Shown here: positions 37,301 to 48,036 of the stretch, piece by piece
Position numbering within the stretch: the first letter of the stretch is position 1
Layout of the letters: each line of letters begins with the position of its first letter
Source of the DNA: Clavelina lepadiformis
Lineage: Eukaryota > Chordata > Ascidiacea > Aplousobranchia > Clavelinidae
NCBI RefSeq assembly: GCF_947623445.1
Contig: NC_135247.1
Coordinates: forward strand, 6,760,501 to 6,824,500
Length of the DNA stretch: 64,000 bases
Reading direction: 5' to 3'
Notes under the pieces: generated by a model
What the model was told of the DNA's origin: nothing
Seen by the model: the letters and a program-made list of their open reading frames with translations, nothing else
Database searches by the model: none
Made by a program: the position numbers and the translations under genes

Positions 37301-39791
37301 ATGTAACTGGGTCGCAATAGCAATTCGCTTACATCGGCACCGATTTTTTTGCCTCGTAGAGTTACTCCGCTTGTTAATGACAGCATTGTATTTGTGTATG
37401 TAAAGTAGGCTATCTGCATCATTTTTACTTAATACGGTGAAGTATGTAGGGCTGTACTGTTGTTACAGTACACTGTACTAAGTACGGTATTAGTATTTTA
37501 TGGTATTACTTTAAACTCTACTGACGTAATTAGCACATGAGAAGTAACAATCAATTTTGTAGTCCCGTGAATAGAAACTGGATACAATACAAGCGCTGTT
37601 GTTATTAGTCTGCAGTTATTGTAATGAAAACTGAATTTTCAAAATGGAAATGTTTAGCATGCGAAGAAATCTTTTATTTTAAATGTTTTATAAGTTTTAT
37701 AAAGCTTTCTGTTTCAATTGAATACTTGATAGCTTCTAAGCTGACTCAATCCTTCTCTAAATAAAAGTGAATTTTTGCCATAATTATGCTTAGACCATAG
37801 TGAGTCGTCTACAATCGCAGTTCGCGTATTTTGGGACTTTTTTCAATATTCTTTTTAAGGTGCCGATATAGGCAAATCTATATACTTTATTTAAAACAGT
37901 TAAAAAGCGTATTTTTGCTTTGGTTAACTGCAATTTATATTTTGCTATTGATTAATAATTATTTTACAAAATGGCTTTAATTTTTCTTTTCGTTGAAAGT
38001 GAACAACTGAACATACACTCAAAAGTTAACTTAAATTAAATCGATGAGACTAACGTCGTCGTGGATAACTAATAAAGTACATTTAATAAGCATAGAATGA
38101 ATAATAACACAATACACAAGCATAAAAAAGAGCAAGTGTAGTTTTCCTGCCATCGCCCCTTTTCCGAGTCCAGACCATACAGTATACCAAAATTGTTTTT
38201 CAAAACAATTTTTTTAAAACTTTTATTGCGTAAAAATAGCAAGGGATAAATTCGTTTTAAAAACATAAATAAAGAAGATTTTCTTGCAAGATAAATCAAT
38301 TTGGCCGTTTTGCAGTTTTTACACTTGCGCTTAAGTTCCCACAAAAATTATCTTCAAAACCTTTGTTTGAATATAGGTATTGCCCACGGTTAACCAGCTT
38401 TATTCTTACAACATTTACAATTTGCTACGCATAATTCTGTTTATTACGTCTTTCGCTTAGTGGCGGAACTGTCAGAAATAGAAGCCTCTACCCTGGTATC
38501 TGCCATTATGTGTGGAGAGCTTATAACAAGGCTTTTCTACGGTATTTTGTTCGATAAGTTCTCTCAGCAGCGTCGAGTTCTATATTGTGTACGTAAAGCA
38601 TCAGCTTAGTATCTCTTATGTTTTTATATTATTTTATGTTTGCTACTGTGTATTGCACTCATTTTTGTAAGACATTTTTTAATCTCACTTGCAAAGGTTT
38701 TTACTTGATTTCAATGCTAGATATTTGCATTTGTATTTTCGTGTAGGCTTTTATGAAAATCTTACTCGGAGGAGCGTTGTGTTTAATTCCTTTCCTTAAA
38801 TCCTATGTTGGCATGCTAGTAGGATCAGGATTACTGGGCGTGGTCGGTGGAGGAATGGATGGCATTTACACTGTATTTGCTGTTGAGTTGTTTGGAATTC
38901 AAAAAACACCTGCCTTATTCGGCTTTGGCAATGTCTTCATATATGGAATATTAGCTGGCATAACTGTTGCACTGGGTAAGTTACATCATACCTTTTTCAG
39001 AAACCTTTTAAATGCCCCGGTGATCCCAGCATTGTTGTTATGACTAGAGTCACATTTTCCATGACATAACTTGACTCCAGTCAATGTCTAAAATGACTTG
39101 AGTCAAACGATGACATTTGTGACAAACGGCAGAGTTTTAGGTAAAAAATTGTATTTTTTTAAAAGTATTACACTTCTTTGAAAAAAATTGTCAATTAAAC
39201 TAATTTTAAAACAGCTATAACGCTATGAATTACGACAACCAATTTGACGCTACCTGTAGTGTGACGTCAGAAATGTTTTTGATGTTAAGGGCATTATTTA
39301 CATGACTAGAATCGAGTCACAACTTGAATTGATTCGAGTCAGAAAAATTACTTGGTTATACTTACACAACCATGGGTCCCAGACCACAGCCTTGAGCAAC
39401 TCGTTTTGCTGACAAAAGATTTGCATAATTAAAAATCATTAAAAGTAAAATGTATTGCTGATGAATAGGCTATTGATGATTTCAGGCTTTTTGCTTTAGA
39501 AGGCGAGCTTGAAAAAGCTATAAGTTACTATAACTATGCAATAACATGACTATTATAGATAATTTTCTGTTAAATTATAATCAAATTCTAATTATACTCA
39601 AGTTATGCAACTATGCTCACTCAGGTAACTGTGTAGACGCCACAGGTAACTTGTCTAGTGTATTTTACATTGGTGGCGCATCTGGTTTGCTGTCATTTGG
39701 TTTGGCTTTGTGGATGGGAAGAATTATGGCACACCAACGACAGAAAGCGAAGGATGCGGAAATGGAAGAGAAAAACTTGGCAAATTTATGA
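34319..39791 (+). CDS. SLC16 monocarboxylate-transporter-like protein, frame disrupted
   Basis: Eight exons: 34319-34559, 35358-35501, 35679-35859, 35976-36151, 36351-36604, 38461-38588, 38747-38975, 39625-39791. The product would be a 12-helix major facilitator protein of about 504 aa. MCT hallmarks: PPDGGWAWVVV opening helix 1, TRYFYKMRNRATQ at the loop after helix 4, WRGA before helix 6, a long hydrophilic loop between helices 6 and 7 (exons 4-5), FNPAFYVYVLCW at helix 7 and DATGN before helix 12. Family members move lactate, pyruvate, aromatic amino acids or related organic anions across the plasma membrane; the substrate here is unknown. All junctions keep frame except exon 3: the 5-mer GGCGC occurs three times at 35838-35852 and only two copies give TGG CGC GGC GCG TTT CAG then exon 4. 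As written the frame breaks there. Sequencing error, an allele, or a recently inactivated gene are all possible. Confidence 0.88.
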
Positions 39792-40063
39792 AAAAATACG
39801 ATTTTTAATTTTGAGAATTTACGTTATTTTTATTATTTTGCGTCATTTGTTACAAATGACATTTGTTTGCGTAAATTTGGGCAGTGAATTAAGTTACTCA
39901 TTAATGCAACATTTTATCGATTTGAATATGGCCAAACAATGTTTCAATTTTTAAACAAAGTAACCTACATTGGTATTAATATATCTTTAATATGTTAAAT
40001 TAATTGTTTTATTAGTTTAATCGTATTGCAATCAGAATTTTTAACGCTTTCGTATTTTCTTGA

Positions 40064-40069
40064 AATAAA
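40064..40069 (+). terminator. candidate SLC16 poly(A) signal
   Basis: AATAAA about 275 bases after the SLC16 stop codon, inside AT-rich sequence and before the inverted-repeat element at 40201. Plausible 3' end; no transcript evidence. Confidence 0.45.
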
Positions 40070-40200
40070 GTTTCGCTTTTGTAGTTATTAGTAGGGCGAT
40101 TATTTTTTGACTTGTCAAAAAAAGTCAAAAATTGGTCAAAATTTATAGCGTTAGGTCAAAAATTGTCAAAATTGTTTACAAAGTCAAAATTGTCACCTGA

Positions 40201-40522
40201 TTCGTCTACTTTCCGCCCAATGGCAGGAAGTATGCCTTTCTTACCCTAGGGCCTAGAGTAAGATATATGCCTTAGGAATGGGGAGAATTTTACTTCGGCA
40301 CAAGTATGGTTTGTGAACCGCATTCGTCTATTTTTCCGCCCATTAAAATGGACCTGCTTTCAGCAATGGGGTTTCCCACAAACCATATTTCTGCCGAAGT
40401 AAACATTTCCCCATTCCAAAGGCATATATCTTACTCTAGGGTAAGAAAGGCATACTTTCAACCATTAGGATGGGAAAAAATTCCCGTACTCTCGATCATT
40501 TTAATGGGCGGAAAGTAGACAA
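40201..40522. repeat. palindromic inverted-repeat element
   Basis: The left arm 40201-40315 is complementary to the right arm 40377-40522 over blocks such as CTTACCCTAGGG / CTCTAGGGTAAG and GTCTACTTTCCGCCCA. The spacer contains a further copy of the CGTCTATTTTTCCGCCCATT terminus, so the end sequence occurs three times. No protein can be assigned. It looks like a hairpin MITE. Confidence 0.75.
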
Positions 40523-41934
40523 ATGGGGTGAAAATGTTTACAAACTGCATTGTCGTGGTGTCGTGAAGGTTGCACTGTCAGTGAACTTTTCATTTTACAT
40601 TTTACACCTCGTAGCCTACTTTATACTGTTGTAAATGGCCCATTGTCTACTTATTGTGAATCATAAACAATTAAGTGAAATAATTAGGTTGATATGGTGT
40701 GATGCTCAACACACCTTAAAACGTGTAAAATTTTTGGTAGGTCCTAAGTCATTTTGCGGCAGCTGTAGGTTAGGTGCATCTCTTGCTTCGGTTTTGCTTT
40801 AGATACTTCATGTATCACTTCATTTTTCAAAGCTAGCCTATAATTTAAAGTGGTAATAAATTTTGCTCATTATTCAGACGGCGAAAAGAGAATGTTTTTT
40901 ATTTCACTGGAACAAATCGCAAGTTTGAAGCTATTTTTCACAATTTTTTGTTAACTAATTTGAGTATGATAACCAAAAAGCAAAACCCAACTTAAGTAGC
41001 AATAGCTTACTGCCCTACTACACTCAGACACTTCCTTCATAAATAATAATTTAAATATAACTTAAATCTTTCAATTAAACCAGTAAACCCTAAATAGCTA
41101 AAATCAACTTTTAGCTGATTAGGTGAATGGCAACTGGTTATTGAATTTGGAATATACCAGCACAGTATGTAGCAGTTAGGAGTCTGCCAATTTGAAAATT
41201 ACCACTTTTCAAGTTGAAATCGCATACTTACTATTTTTCTGTATCCTAAATTAGTCAAAACTTCCCTTCAAAACCAAACCCTCATAGTTTACTGACTTGT
41301 GATGATAAAGGGATATTATAATATACAAATCGAATGCAATATAGTATTCTTATTTTCAGACATCTGCTTTACGAAACGTGACGTTAATGATAGATCACAT
41401 TGCGTGCCGATGACTTCCTGTCTTTCGTTTTAAGTCGTGACATAACTGTCGTGCCTGCCTATCTTGCGTGAGTTATACACAGCTGTTCATTTTTCATTCA
41501 GTCTACTAAGATAATAGCTGTAACATGGACGTCTTTATGCTGTTGCTGTGCCAATGTTTTGTCAAAATGTAATTGTTCAAAGAAACTTCAATATAATCAG
41601 TATATACAGTTGTCATTCCTGTGTAACCATTGTTGAATTCAATTTGAAGAAGTTCAGTGTTAAGATAGACAACTTTGTTATCATCTTCACAAGACAATAA
41701 GCCGTCAAGGTGAACAATTAAATTTGAGGGTGAGAAAAGCAGACAACGACCTCATGAGACTCATATATGAACACCCGCAATAAACATTTCAACAAGTACT
41801 TATTGTAGTGGGTTGGGTCAACCTGTCAAGTTCAGGTGCCATATATCCACTTTTCGTTACAGACTAATCAAACACCAAAGTAAACTGCTCTAAAATCTAA
41901 TGGTCAGATGAATGTAATATAAAGTAACAAGAGT
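40523..41934. other. intergenic, no gene recognised
   Basis: AT-rich spacer. A fragment AAACCCAACTTAAGTAGC at about 40983 resembles the left end of the element at 41935. Nothing else supported. Confidence 0.4.
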
Positions 41935-42972
41935 TTTAGGGTGGAGACCAAAAACTCAACTTAAGTAGCCTACTGATCGAAAGTTAAAGTGCAACTCTTT
42001 ACTTATGTCCACATCGAAAACCCAACTCAATAGAGTAGAGTGGCGATCTTCGCCCACAAATACCAGATATTTTGAGTCGCCGATTTTGATGACTTGAGTA
42101 CCCACTGTCATGGATATGTCAAATAAATGCACAGAAAATAAACAATAAGTATTTAAAAAAAGTTGCTAAATTCATGTCAGAGAAGGTTTAATTCTACTGA
42201 CTGATTCTATTTTTTAGTCGGACTACTTAGATCCATCATGTGGACTTGCAGGATAGCTGGGTTTTTATATAAAGCCATGTTAAGGATTGGTATTACAGGC
42301 TTGCTTTTGTAAAACAAAGGTATAACACAATGTCAAACTTCCATAAAAATATATGCCATATGTAAATTTGTAAAAAATCTGTAGGTTAGATACCCCTTGG
42401 ATGCTAGACGTGTTGTACCATAGGTGTAGTCTACGAACGTTTCACTCTCATCGTCCCAAGCAGCACACCAATGTACTTTGTCATATCAGCAGTTAATAAA
42501 CCATGCCGCGAACATGTCTGTAACCTAAAAGCATTGCTTTTTTCTGATGGTTATGTGCAATACACGATGGTACAATGTGTTTATCGGCCCAGTTTTTCTC
42601 GTGGTTATGATCTGTGTTTCAAACTAATACAACAATATACCTGGTTGTTGTCTTAATGACTAATCAAATGTGACCAATTCCATTGATTTTCACAGTACAC
42701 CTGAAGAAGCAAGCTTATGCTTGCGAAAGCTTGTGTCGAAAAATATAAAGTTAAACTTAAAAGTGCCTAACTATATCCTGTTTCCAATTCCATTGTGTGA
42801 GTGTGCACCAATCGCGAGCGCGAGCCAATCAAAAATACAACTCAACTAAGTGGGCATCTAATTTAATTTTTGATTGGCTTTAAAGCTTGGCAGCTGATGG
42901 AGACTCAGAGGAGTAAGGCTTGATGTTCTAGTCTAAACTTTGGTGGGTTGGGTTTTTGACCTCCACCCTTAA
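41935..42972. mobile_element. possible ~1-kb inverted-repeat element with a nested insertion
   Basis: Left end AGGGTGGAGACCAAAAACTC and complement of right end AGGGTGGAGGTCAAAAACCC match at about 17 of 20 bases. Superfamily and target duplication are unclear. The solo Penelope-type unit at 42686-42783 is nested inside, so it arrived later. Confidence 0.5.
42686..42783 (+). mobile_element. solo Penelope-type terminal unit with hammerhead-like core
   Basis: A 98-bp sequence flanked by a perfect 12-bp duplication CCAATTCCATTG (42674-42685 and 42784-42795). Its sequence matches the terminal repeats of the Penelope-like element at 50974-52401. It contains CTGAAGA, a perfect 6-bp stem (GCAAGC/GCTTGC, TTAT loop) and GAAA, then GTC. 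That matches the CUGANGA-stem II-GAAA core of the hammerhead ribozymes known from Penelope elements, apart from one extra A before stem II and a weak stem III. Confidence 0.75.
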
Positions 42973-44256
42973 TCTTGCTCATTCTAGAAAAAACACACTT
43001 TATTTACTTTGTTCTTTTCTCGGCTTAACAAAAGAAACAAAATCTTGTCAGCGGGATTCAACTTGCAGAGGTCTGGTGTGATATCCATTATTTAAAGAAG
43101 TCATTCAACTGTTTTGTGCCTGTGAAGCTGCACAGCCTTTAAATTAATCGAATAGTTTAACAAAGCAAGATTTATGCACAGTAAATAAAATAAAGACAAA
43201 AATAAAAGTTTGTCTAAAATCTGGATCTAAAAAACTTCTCAACGTCAGGTATTAAACAACATGTTTTAATATGTTCTTCACTCCCAACGGTGTAACATGA
43301 ATTGAGCCAGAAGGGCCTGCAGTGTATAGACAAGACATAATAAGAATAAAAATTTGTCTAAAACCTGGATCTAAAAAACTTCTCAGTGTCGGCTATTAAA
43401 CAGCAATAACGATAAAATGGCATTATTAAAATACTATGTTATGGTACATAAAGGTGCCATCAAAACAGACATGATTTAGCACATTGTTAGAATGTTATCT
43501 TTGTAGAAGAACCGGATATCAACAACCTCGATCATTGTAAAGCCAAGTGGTTATGCCTGACGCAAGCCAGCCTGAATACCTATTAGTGAAATGATTTTGC
43601 CTCGCGTGAGATGATATTTTACTTTTTATGATGTTGATTTTTTGTCTTTCACCTTCGTGTTCCCCTGCCACATCCCTTTCTGTGTTAGTTTTTAATTGGA
43701 CCCTTGTTTTCCTTGTCTTTTTACACCACACTTCGCAGTTTGTACCTGGCTCGTTTATTACTCCTGTTAGAGCAGATCACAGCTTTTCTTTTTGCTATAG
43801 TTTGAGTGCAGCATATTAATTATTATTACTTTAACAGCTCTGGCTTCTACATTTTTTTATCTATTTTAACTTTTAGTTTTTATTTATCTTTGATTATGAT
43901 TATGTGTATTCTTTTCTATACCACAGACTGATGATGCTCGCTTCGGGTGACATATGAAAAAGCTGACTCTGGTTTTAATTTTAAATTTTACTCCGCAGCA
44001 AATAAAAATGGTCAAAAAATTTAGTTTTGCGTCATGTTTTGACTTAACTGTTTTGGAAAGTTTTTATGCCATTTCTCTTTTTGGAAATTATACCTTTCTA
44101 TTTATTTAACCTGTTGGCCATCCCTGGAGTAAGTTATCAATACAACTCTGGTAAAGTTATAGCTGATGCTTATGCAATTCACACTATGCTAAAGATATAC
44201 TGAGCCGTTGTTTTTGTTAGCATGTGTATAGCAGTTGTGGCATAAGCCTCTGAGGC
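42973..44256. other. intergenic with short direct repeats
   Basis: A ~60-bp segment occurs twice (about 43199-43260 and 43346-43408; shared CTGGATCTAAAAAACTTCTC). Near 43928 the motif CTGATGATGCTCGCTTCGGG, followed by GAAAAAGCTG, resembles another retroelement terminus. No gene recognised. Confidence 0.4.
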
Positions 44257-47200
44257 ATGATGTTTGTGAAGGCTGGGCTTGCTGTTTCAGTTGCTTTCAT
44301 TGTATTGATGGTAATCCGAGGTGGCAAGAAAAGAGTAAACCCTGGTAACTCCATAAAGTTAATTTCGGTCATTCCTTCTCAGTTCTGTGACGCTACGGTA
44401 GTGAAACCCTTAGTTTTTATGTATGCACATACTAACTATATATATGTATATTCTATATATATGTACTGGGTATATATGGTTCCACGACATATGACCGCGG
44501 GAAAATGACCGTGAACAAACTCACCGGGGACAACTGAACGTGACGTAAATTGACCGCGAACAAACTGACTGTGATGTAAATTGACCGCGAACAAACTAAC
44601 CGGGAACAGACTTACCGGAATGAAAATTGACCGGGAGGTAAATTGACCGTGCAAGTGCTGAATTATTGTGTTTAAGTTGATGGTAGTATATGATATGTAA
44701 TGATACGTATGATACGTACAGCTTCAATCTGACAATTTACTTAACTAAAGTGTCCATTGTTATTGCAATGAGTCCATTGTTACAACATGAGATAGGCTAC
44801 AACGCATTGTTTCATAATCTCATCAAACAACTCGTCTAGACCGGGAAAATGCATGTAACAATAGGAAATCTATGAATAAAGGTGAAAAACCCGTAGGGTC
44901 ACCCTACACCCTACAAGGGGCCAAAAAACTCTACGAGTGGCAACCTTGACTGCAATACACATACTAAATTGGATAGTGACTAGATAGCGACTAGATAGTG
45001 AATTAGAATTTTGACCTTTTGACGGCCAATTTGTCGCCGGTTAATTTGATCGCCCCCCAATTTATCGACGGTTAATTTCATCGCCGGCCAATTTACGTCA
45101 CGGTTAATTTGATCGCCGGCCAATTTGTTGCCGGTCAGTTGTCCACTACCAGTTGTCGCCGGTGAGTTTGTTCACGGTCACTTCTCGTGATCCCGGTATA
45201 TATTTGATGTAATGTTTTCATGAATGGGTCAAATACGTTATGTCTATTCAAGTTACAATGTAATGTGTTCGGTTGAAAAAATAAGATATTTGTGTTACGT
45301 TAGTACTGAAACGTAATCAAAATGAATCGACTCAAGTCAAGTTACTATGTACTTTCTTTGCAAGGGAATCAAGCCAAGTCTTTGAAAATACCACCCTAAA
45401 ATTTAGTTTGGCAGGCTTTTATTTTATGAAATCCCAACAATATTACTTACCGGTATCTCGAACTCTTGCAATGACTCGCTCCACTGAAAACTATAATTTT
45501 GCGCCAAAAAATGAGTTTTCAAGCACATTTTAGCTAAACTTATGCATGCATGCGACTAACTTTCGACATTTCTAGCCTTTATCAACCCATTAACAAAGCA
45601 AATCAATAAAGTATTTACCAGACTAATGTAATTAATACCACTTTCATCTTGTAAATCGTTTATATAATTAATTCATATCTAACTTTGTATTCATACAACT
45701 TCGTCCATTCATTTGAACATTGTGTTAAAACATACAAAAAAATCTCAGTTGGTTGTCCAAGTGCCTCCTGGTTAATTATTCAGAAATATACCAATTCAGT
45801 TTAATTGTTTTATACTTGCTATACTTAAAAGAAATACTGCACAGCAAAATTTGTTTCATAGTTAGATAATTAATTACCACCAAAATGGTATATAATTTTT
45901 CCTTCTTAGCTGATGTAAAAGCTTTGAGAGTCGTGATAACAGGCGCAAGCAGTGGAATTGGGGAAGAAATTTCCTATCAGTTAGCTGCAATGGGAGCAAA
46001 ATTGCTAGTGACAGCCAGAAGAGAATCTAAATTAAAAAATGTATGGGCATTTTGCATACCTTTTGAAATAATTTAATTTTGATGACTCTGTATGATGATA
46101 TGATGTAATTGATCAGTGCAATTAAGACAACATGCTGCAATGTGATAGTGCAATTAACACATAAATCGTTTAACATAATTATAAGACTGTAGCAAAATAT
46201 TAAACCAAATTTTAACAAAAAGCCGTTCACTTTTTTCAACCAGGTTATTGAAAAGTGCAAAAACCTCGGATCACAGAATGCTATGTACATAGCTGCAAGC
46301 ATGGACAGTTTGGAAAATGCCAGCCATGTTATTACAGAAGCCAAGGAAAAGCTTGGTTGGCAACATGCTTACATACTGCACAGTTAATTTTAGGATACTG
46401 TGCGTGAGAATTATAAGACTTTCGATTCTTGTTTAGGTGGAATTGATATGCTTATTTTGAATCACATCAACCCCTCACGTATGGGTGGATTTTGTGACAA
46501 TCTTACTGCACAGGAAATTGAGTCCAAATTCGTTGCTAATGTTTTGGCAAATGTGCATATGACTGCCCTTGCCATGGAAAGTCTTAAAGCAAACTTGGGT
46601 CGAATTTTATATGTATCATCATTTGCAAGTATGACCTACTGCAATAATTGATTTTAATATACGAATGTAAATGTGTACAGTATTAGGAAGGTCAGAAAAT
46701 TAAGGTCTCAAATATAGTTTGATGGCAAGAATTTTAAGGCTTTTCACAAGATTTTTAAATCTTAAAATAAGTACCAATACTCAAAACTGTGTTCAATATG
46801 TCTACACGTTATTAATTATGAGTAGTGTTGACAACAGATGAATTATTTCTATTCAAATTTTTTCAGGTGTGGGTGGTACGCCCTTCCTTCTGCCTTATGT
46901 GACTCACAAATCTGCCATGAACGGTTTTTTCCAAGGATTGCGTCAAGAGTTGAAGTACAATAACACAGATGTGTCTGTTTCCGTTTGCTTTCTCGGCTAT
47001 ATAGGTTTGTTTAAAATGAAAAATCGTATTGGCTATGTTTTAGGTTAGCATTACGTTATACTTTATAATATGTTTGAGTGAGCTCTTTTGCCAGGGCTGA
47101 GCATATCGCAAAATTAGTTGTTTCATTTTCCAAAACAAGGTACTGAGAAGGCCAAAGCTGTACAGAAGTCTTACACTGTAAAACCTTCTCCAGTCGATGA

Positions 47201-47345
47201 GTGCGCTAAAGAAATGATCCGCGGGGCAATGGCACGCGAAGATAATGTATATTATCCATCTGTGGTGTCTTGGGCAGCCAAATTACAAGGGCTTCTCCCG
47301 CAATACATGGAGTATATTGTTCGTTCTACCGTCATCCTTCCGTAG
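44257..47345 (+). CDS. 11-beta-HSD1-like short-chain dehydrogenase
   Basis: Six exons: 44257-44344, 45910-46040, 46244-46355, 46437-46628, 46867-47004, 47140-47345, joined in frame to 288 aa, nearly the length of HSD11B1 (292). Exon 1 encodes a signal anchor ([18 protein letters not shown]) followed by RGGKKR, as in ER-anchored members. The Rossmann motif TGASSGIG is at 40-47, LILNHI at 116-121 matches the HSD11B1 variant of the usual NNAG motif, N145, S172, Y185 and K189 are in catalytic positions (YVTHK). HSD11B1 interconverts cortisone and cortisol with NADPH in the ER lumen; an invertebrate member may act on other carbonyls or sterols. HSD11B1L is the main alternative identity. The 718-bp foldback element lies wholly in intron 1. 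Assignment of exon 1 rests on frame and anchor character because it is short. Confidence 0.9.
44478..45195. mobile_element. foldback element made of inverted short tandem repeats
   Basis: Both halves are built of ~20-bp units such as GTAAATTGACCG and GAACAAACTCACCGG; the right half carries the complement. The outermost match is TGAACAAACTCACCGG then GACAACTG in both orientations. An 8-bp GTATATAT flanks it (44470-44477 and 45196-45203), though this is weak evidence in TA-rich DNA. No ORF for a transposase. It sits inside intron 1 of the dehydrogenase gene. Confidence 0.75.
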
Positions 47346-48036
47346 TTCGGATTTACGTTACATGATGCATCTATAGTGCTTTGCGTCAGAAAGGATAAAA
47401 TTCTCTTTCCGTTTGAAAGTCGATTTGTACAGCGTTTTATGTATAATACTCGTAATTTCAACACATCAACTTGTGGAAAGTTACTTTTGATGTCATAGAA
47501 ACGTAGACTATTCCACAAACCTTACTTTTGGCGCAAACAATAGGATAAGTGAAAGTGTAATGTAAAACGCGTCTCCAACAATATCAATAATATTATTACA
47601 TGCTTGTGTAAGCTTCAGTTGAAATCGTATACCTATCTCGGTTTTTCGAAACAATGTTCCTTGAATTCCATTCACTTATGCGAAGTGATGCCACTTTCTG
47701 CACTAGTTACAGATGTTGGTATATTTAACTCTCTGTAATGAAAGCGGTAGTATTTCATTTAATATATTATTTTTTGTTATTCGTATATTATGTCGTTATT
47801 CATATTTATAGCTTACTAAACTATGTCTTCTGCTAAAGTTTCTTGGTAGAGCATGTCCATTCTTTGGGTTTTAGCGACGTTTAGCTGGCTTAGACAGTTT
47901 AAGCTGTTTCAAGCGTGCATCCATATTTGTTGAAGTATGCAGTCTTTTTAATAGTTGAAATAGAATATGAGGCAACTATAATTTTGCTGTATTTTATCAG
48001 TGATTCGTGTTGTAATGTAACTCAGCTGTTTATATT
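47346..48036. other. spacer between dehydrogenase and NTase-TPR gene
   Basis: About 690 bp holding the dehydrogenase 3' UTR and the presumed promoter of the next gene. AT-rich; no specific site recognised. Confidence 0.4.

Noticed and set aside
40306..40518. 70-codon frame within the palindromic element
   Set aside because: Encoded by inverted-repeat arms; no protein resemblance.
44478..45195. Regular short repeats suggesting a CRISPR array
   Set aside because: Eukaryotic context, units adjacent and degenerate, no unique equal-length spacers.
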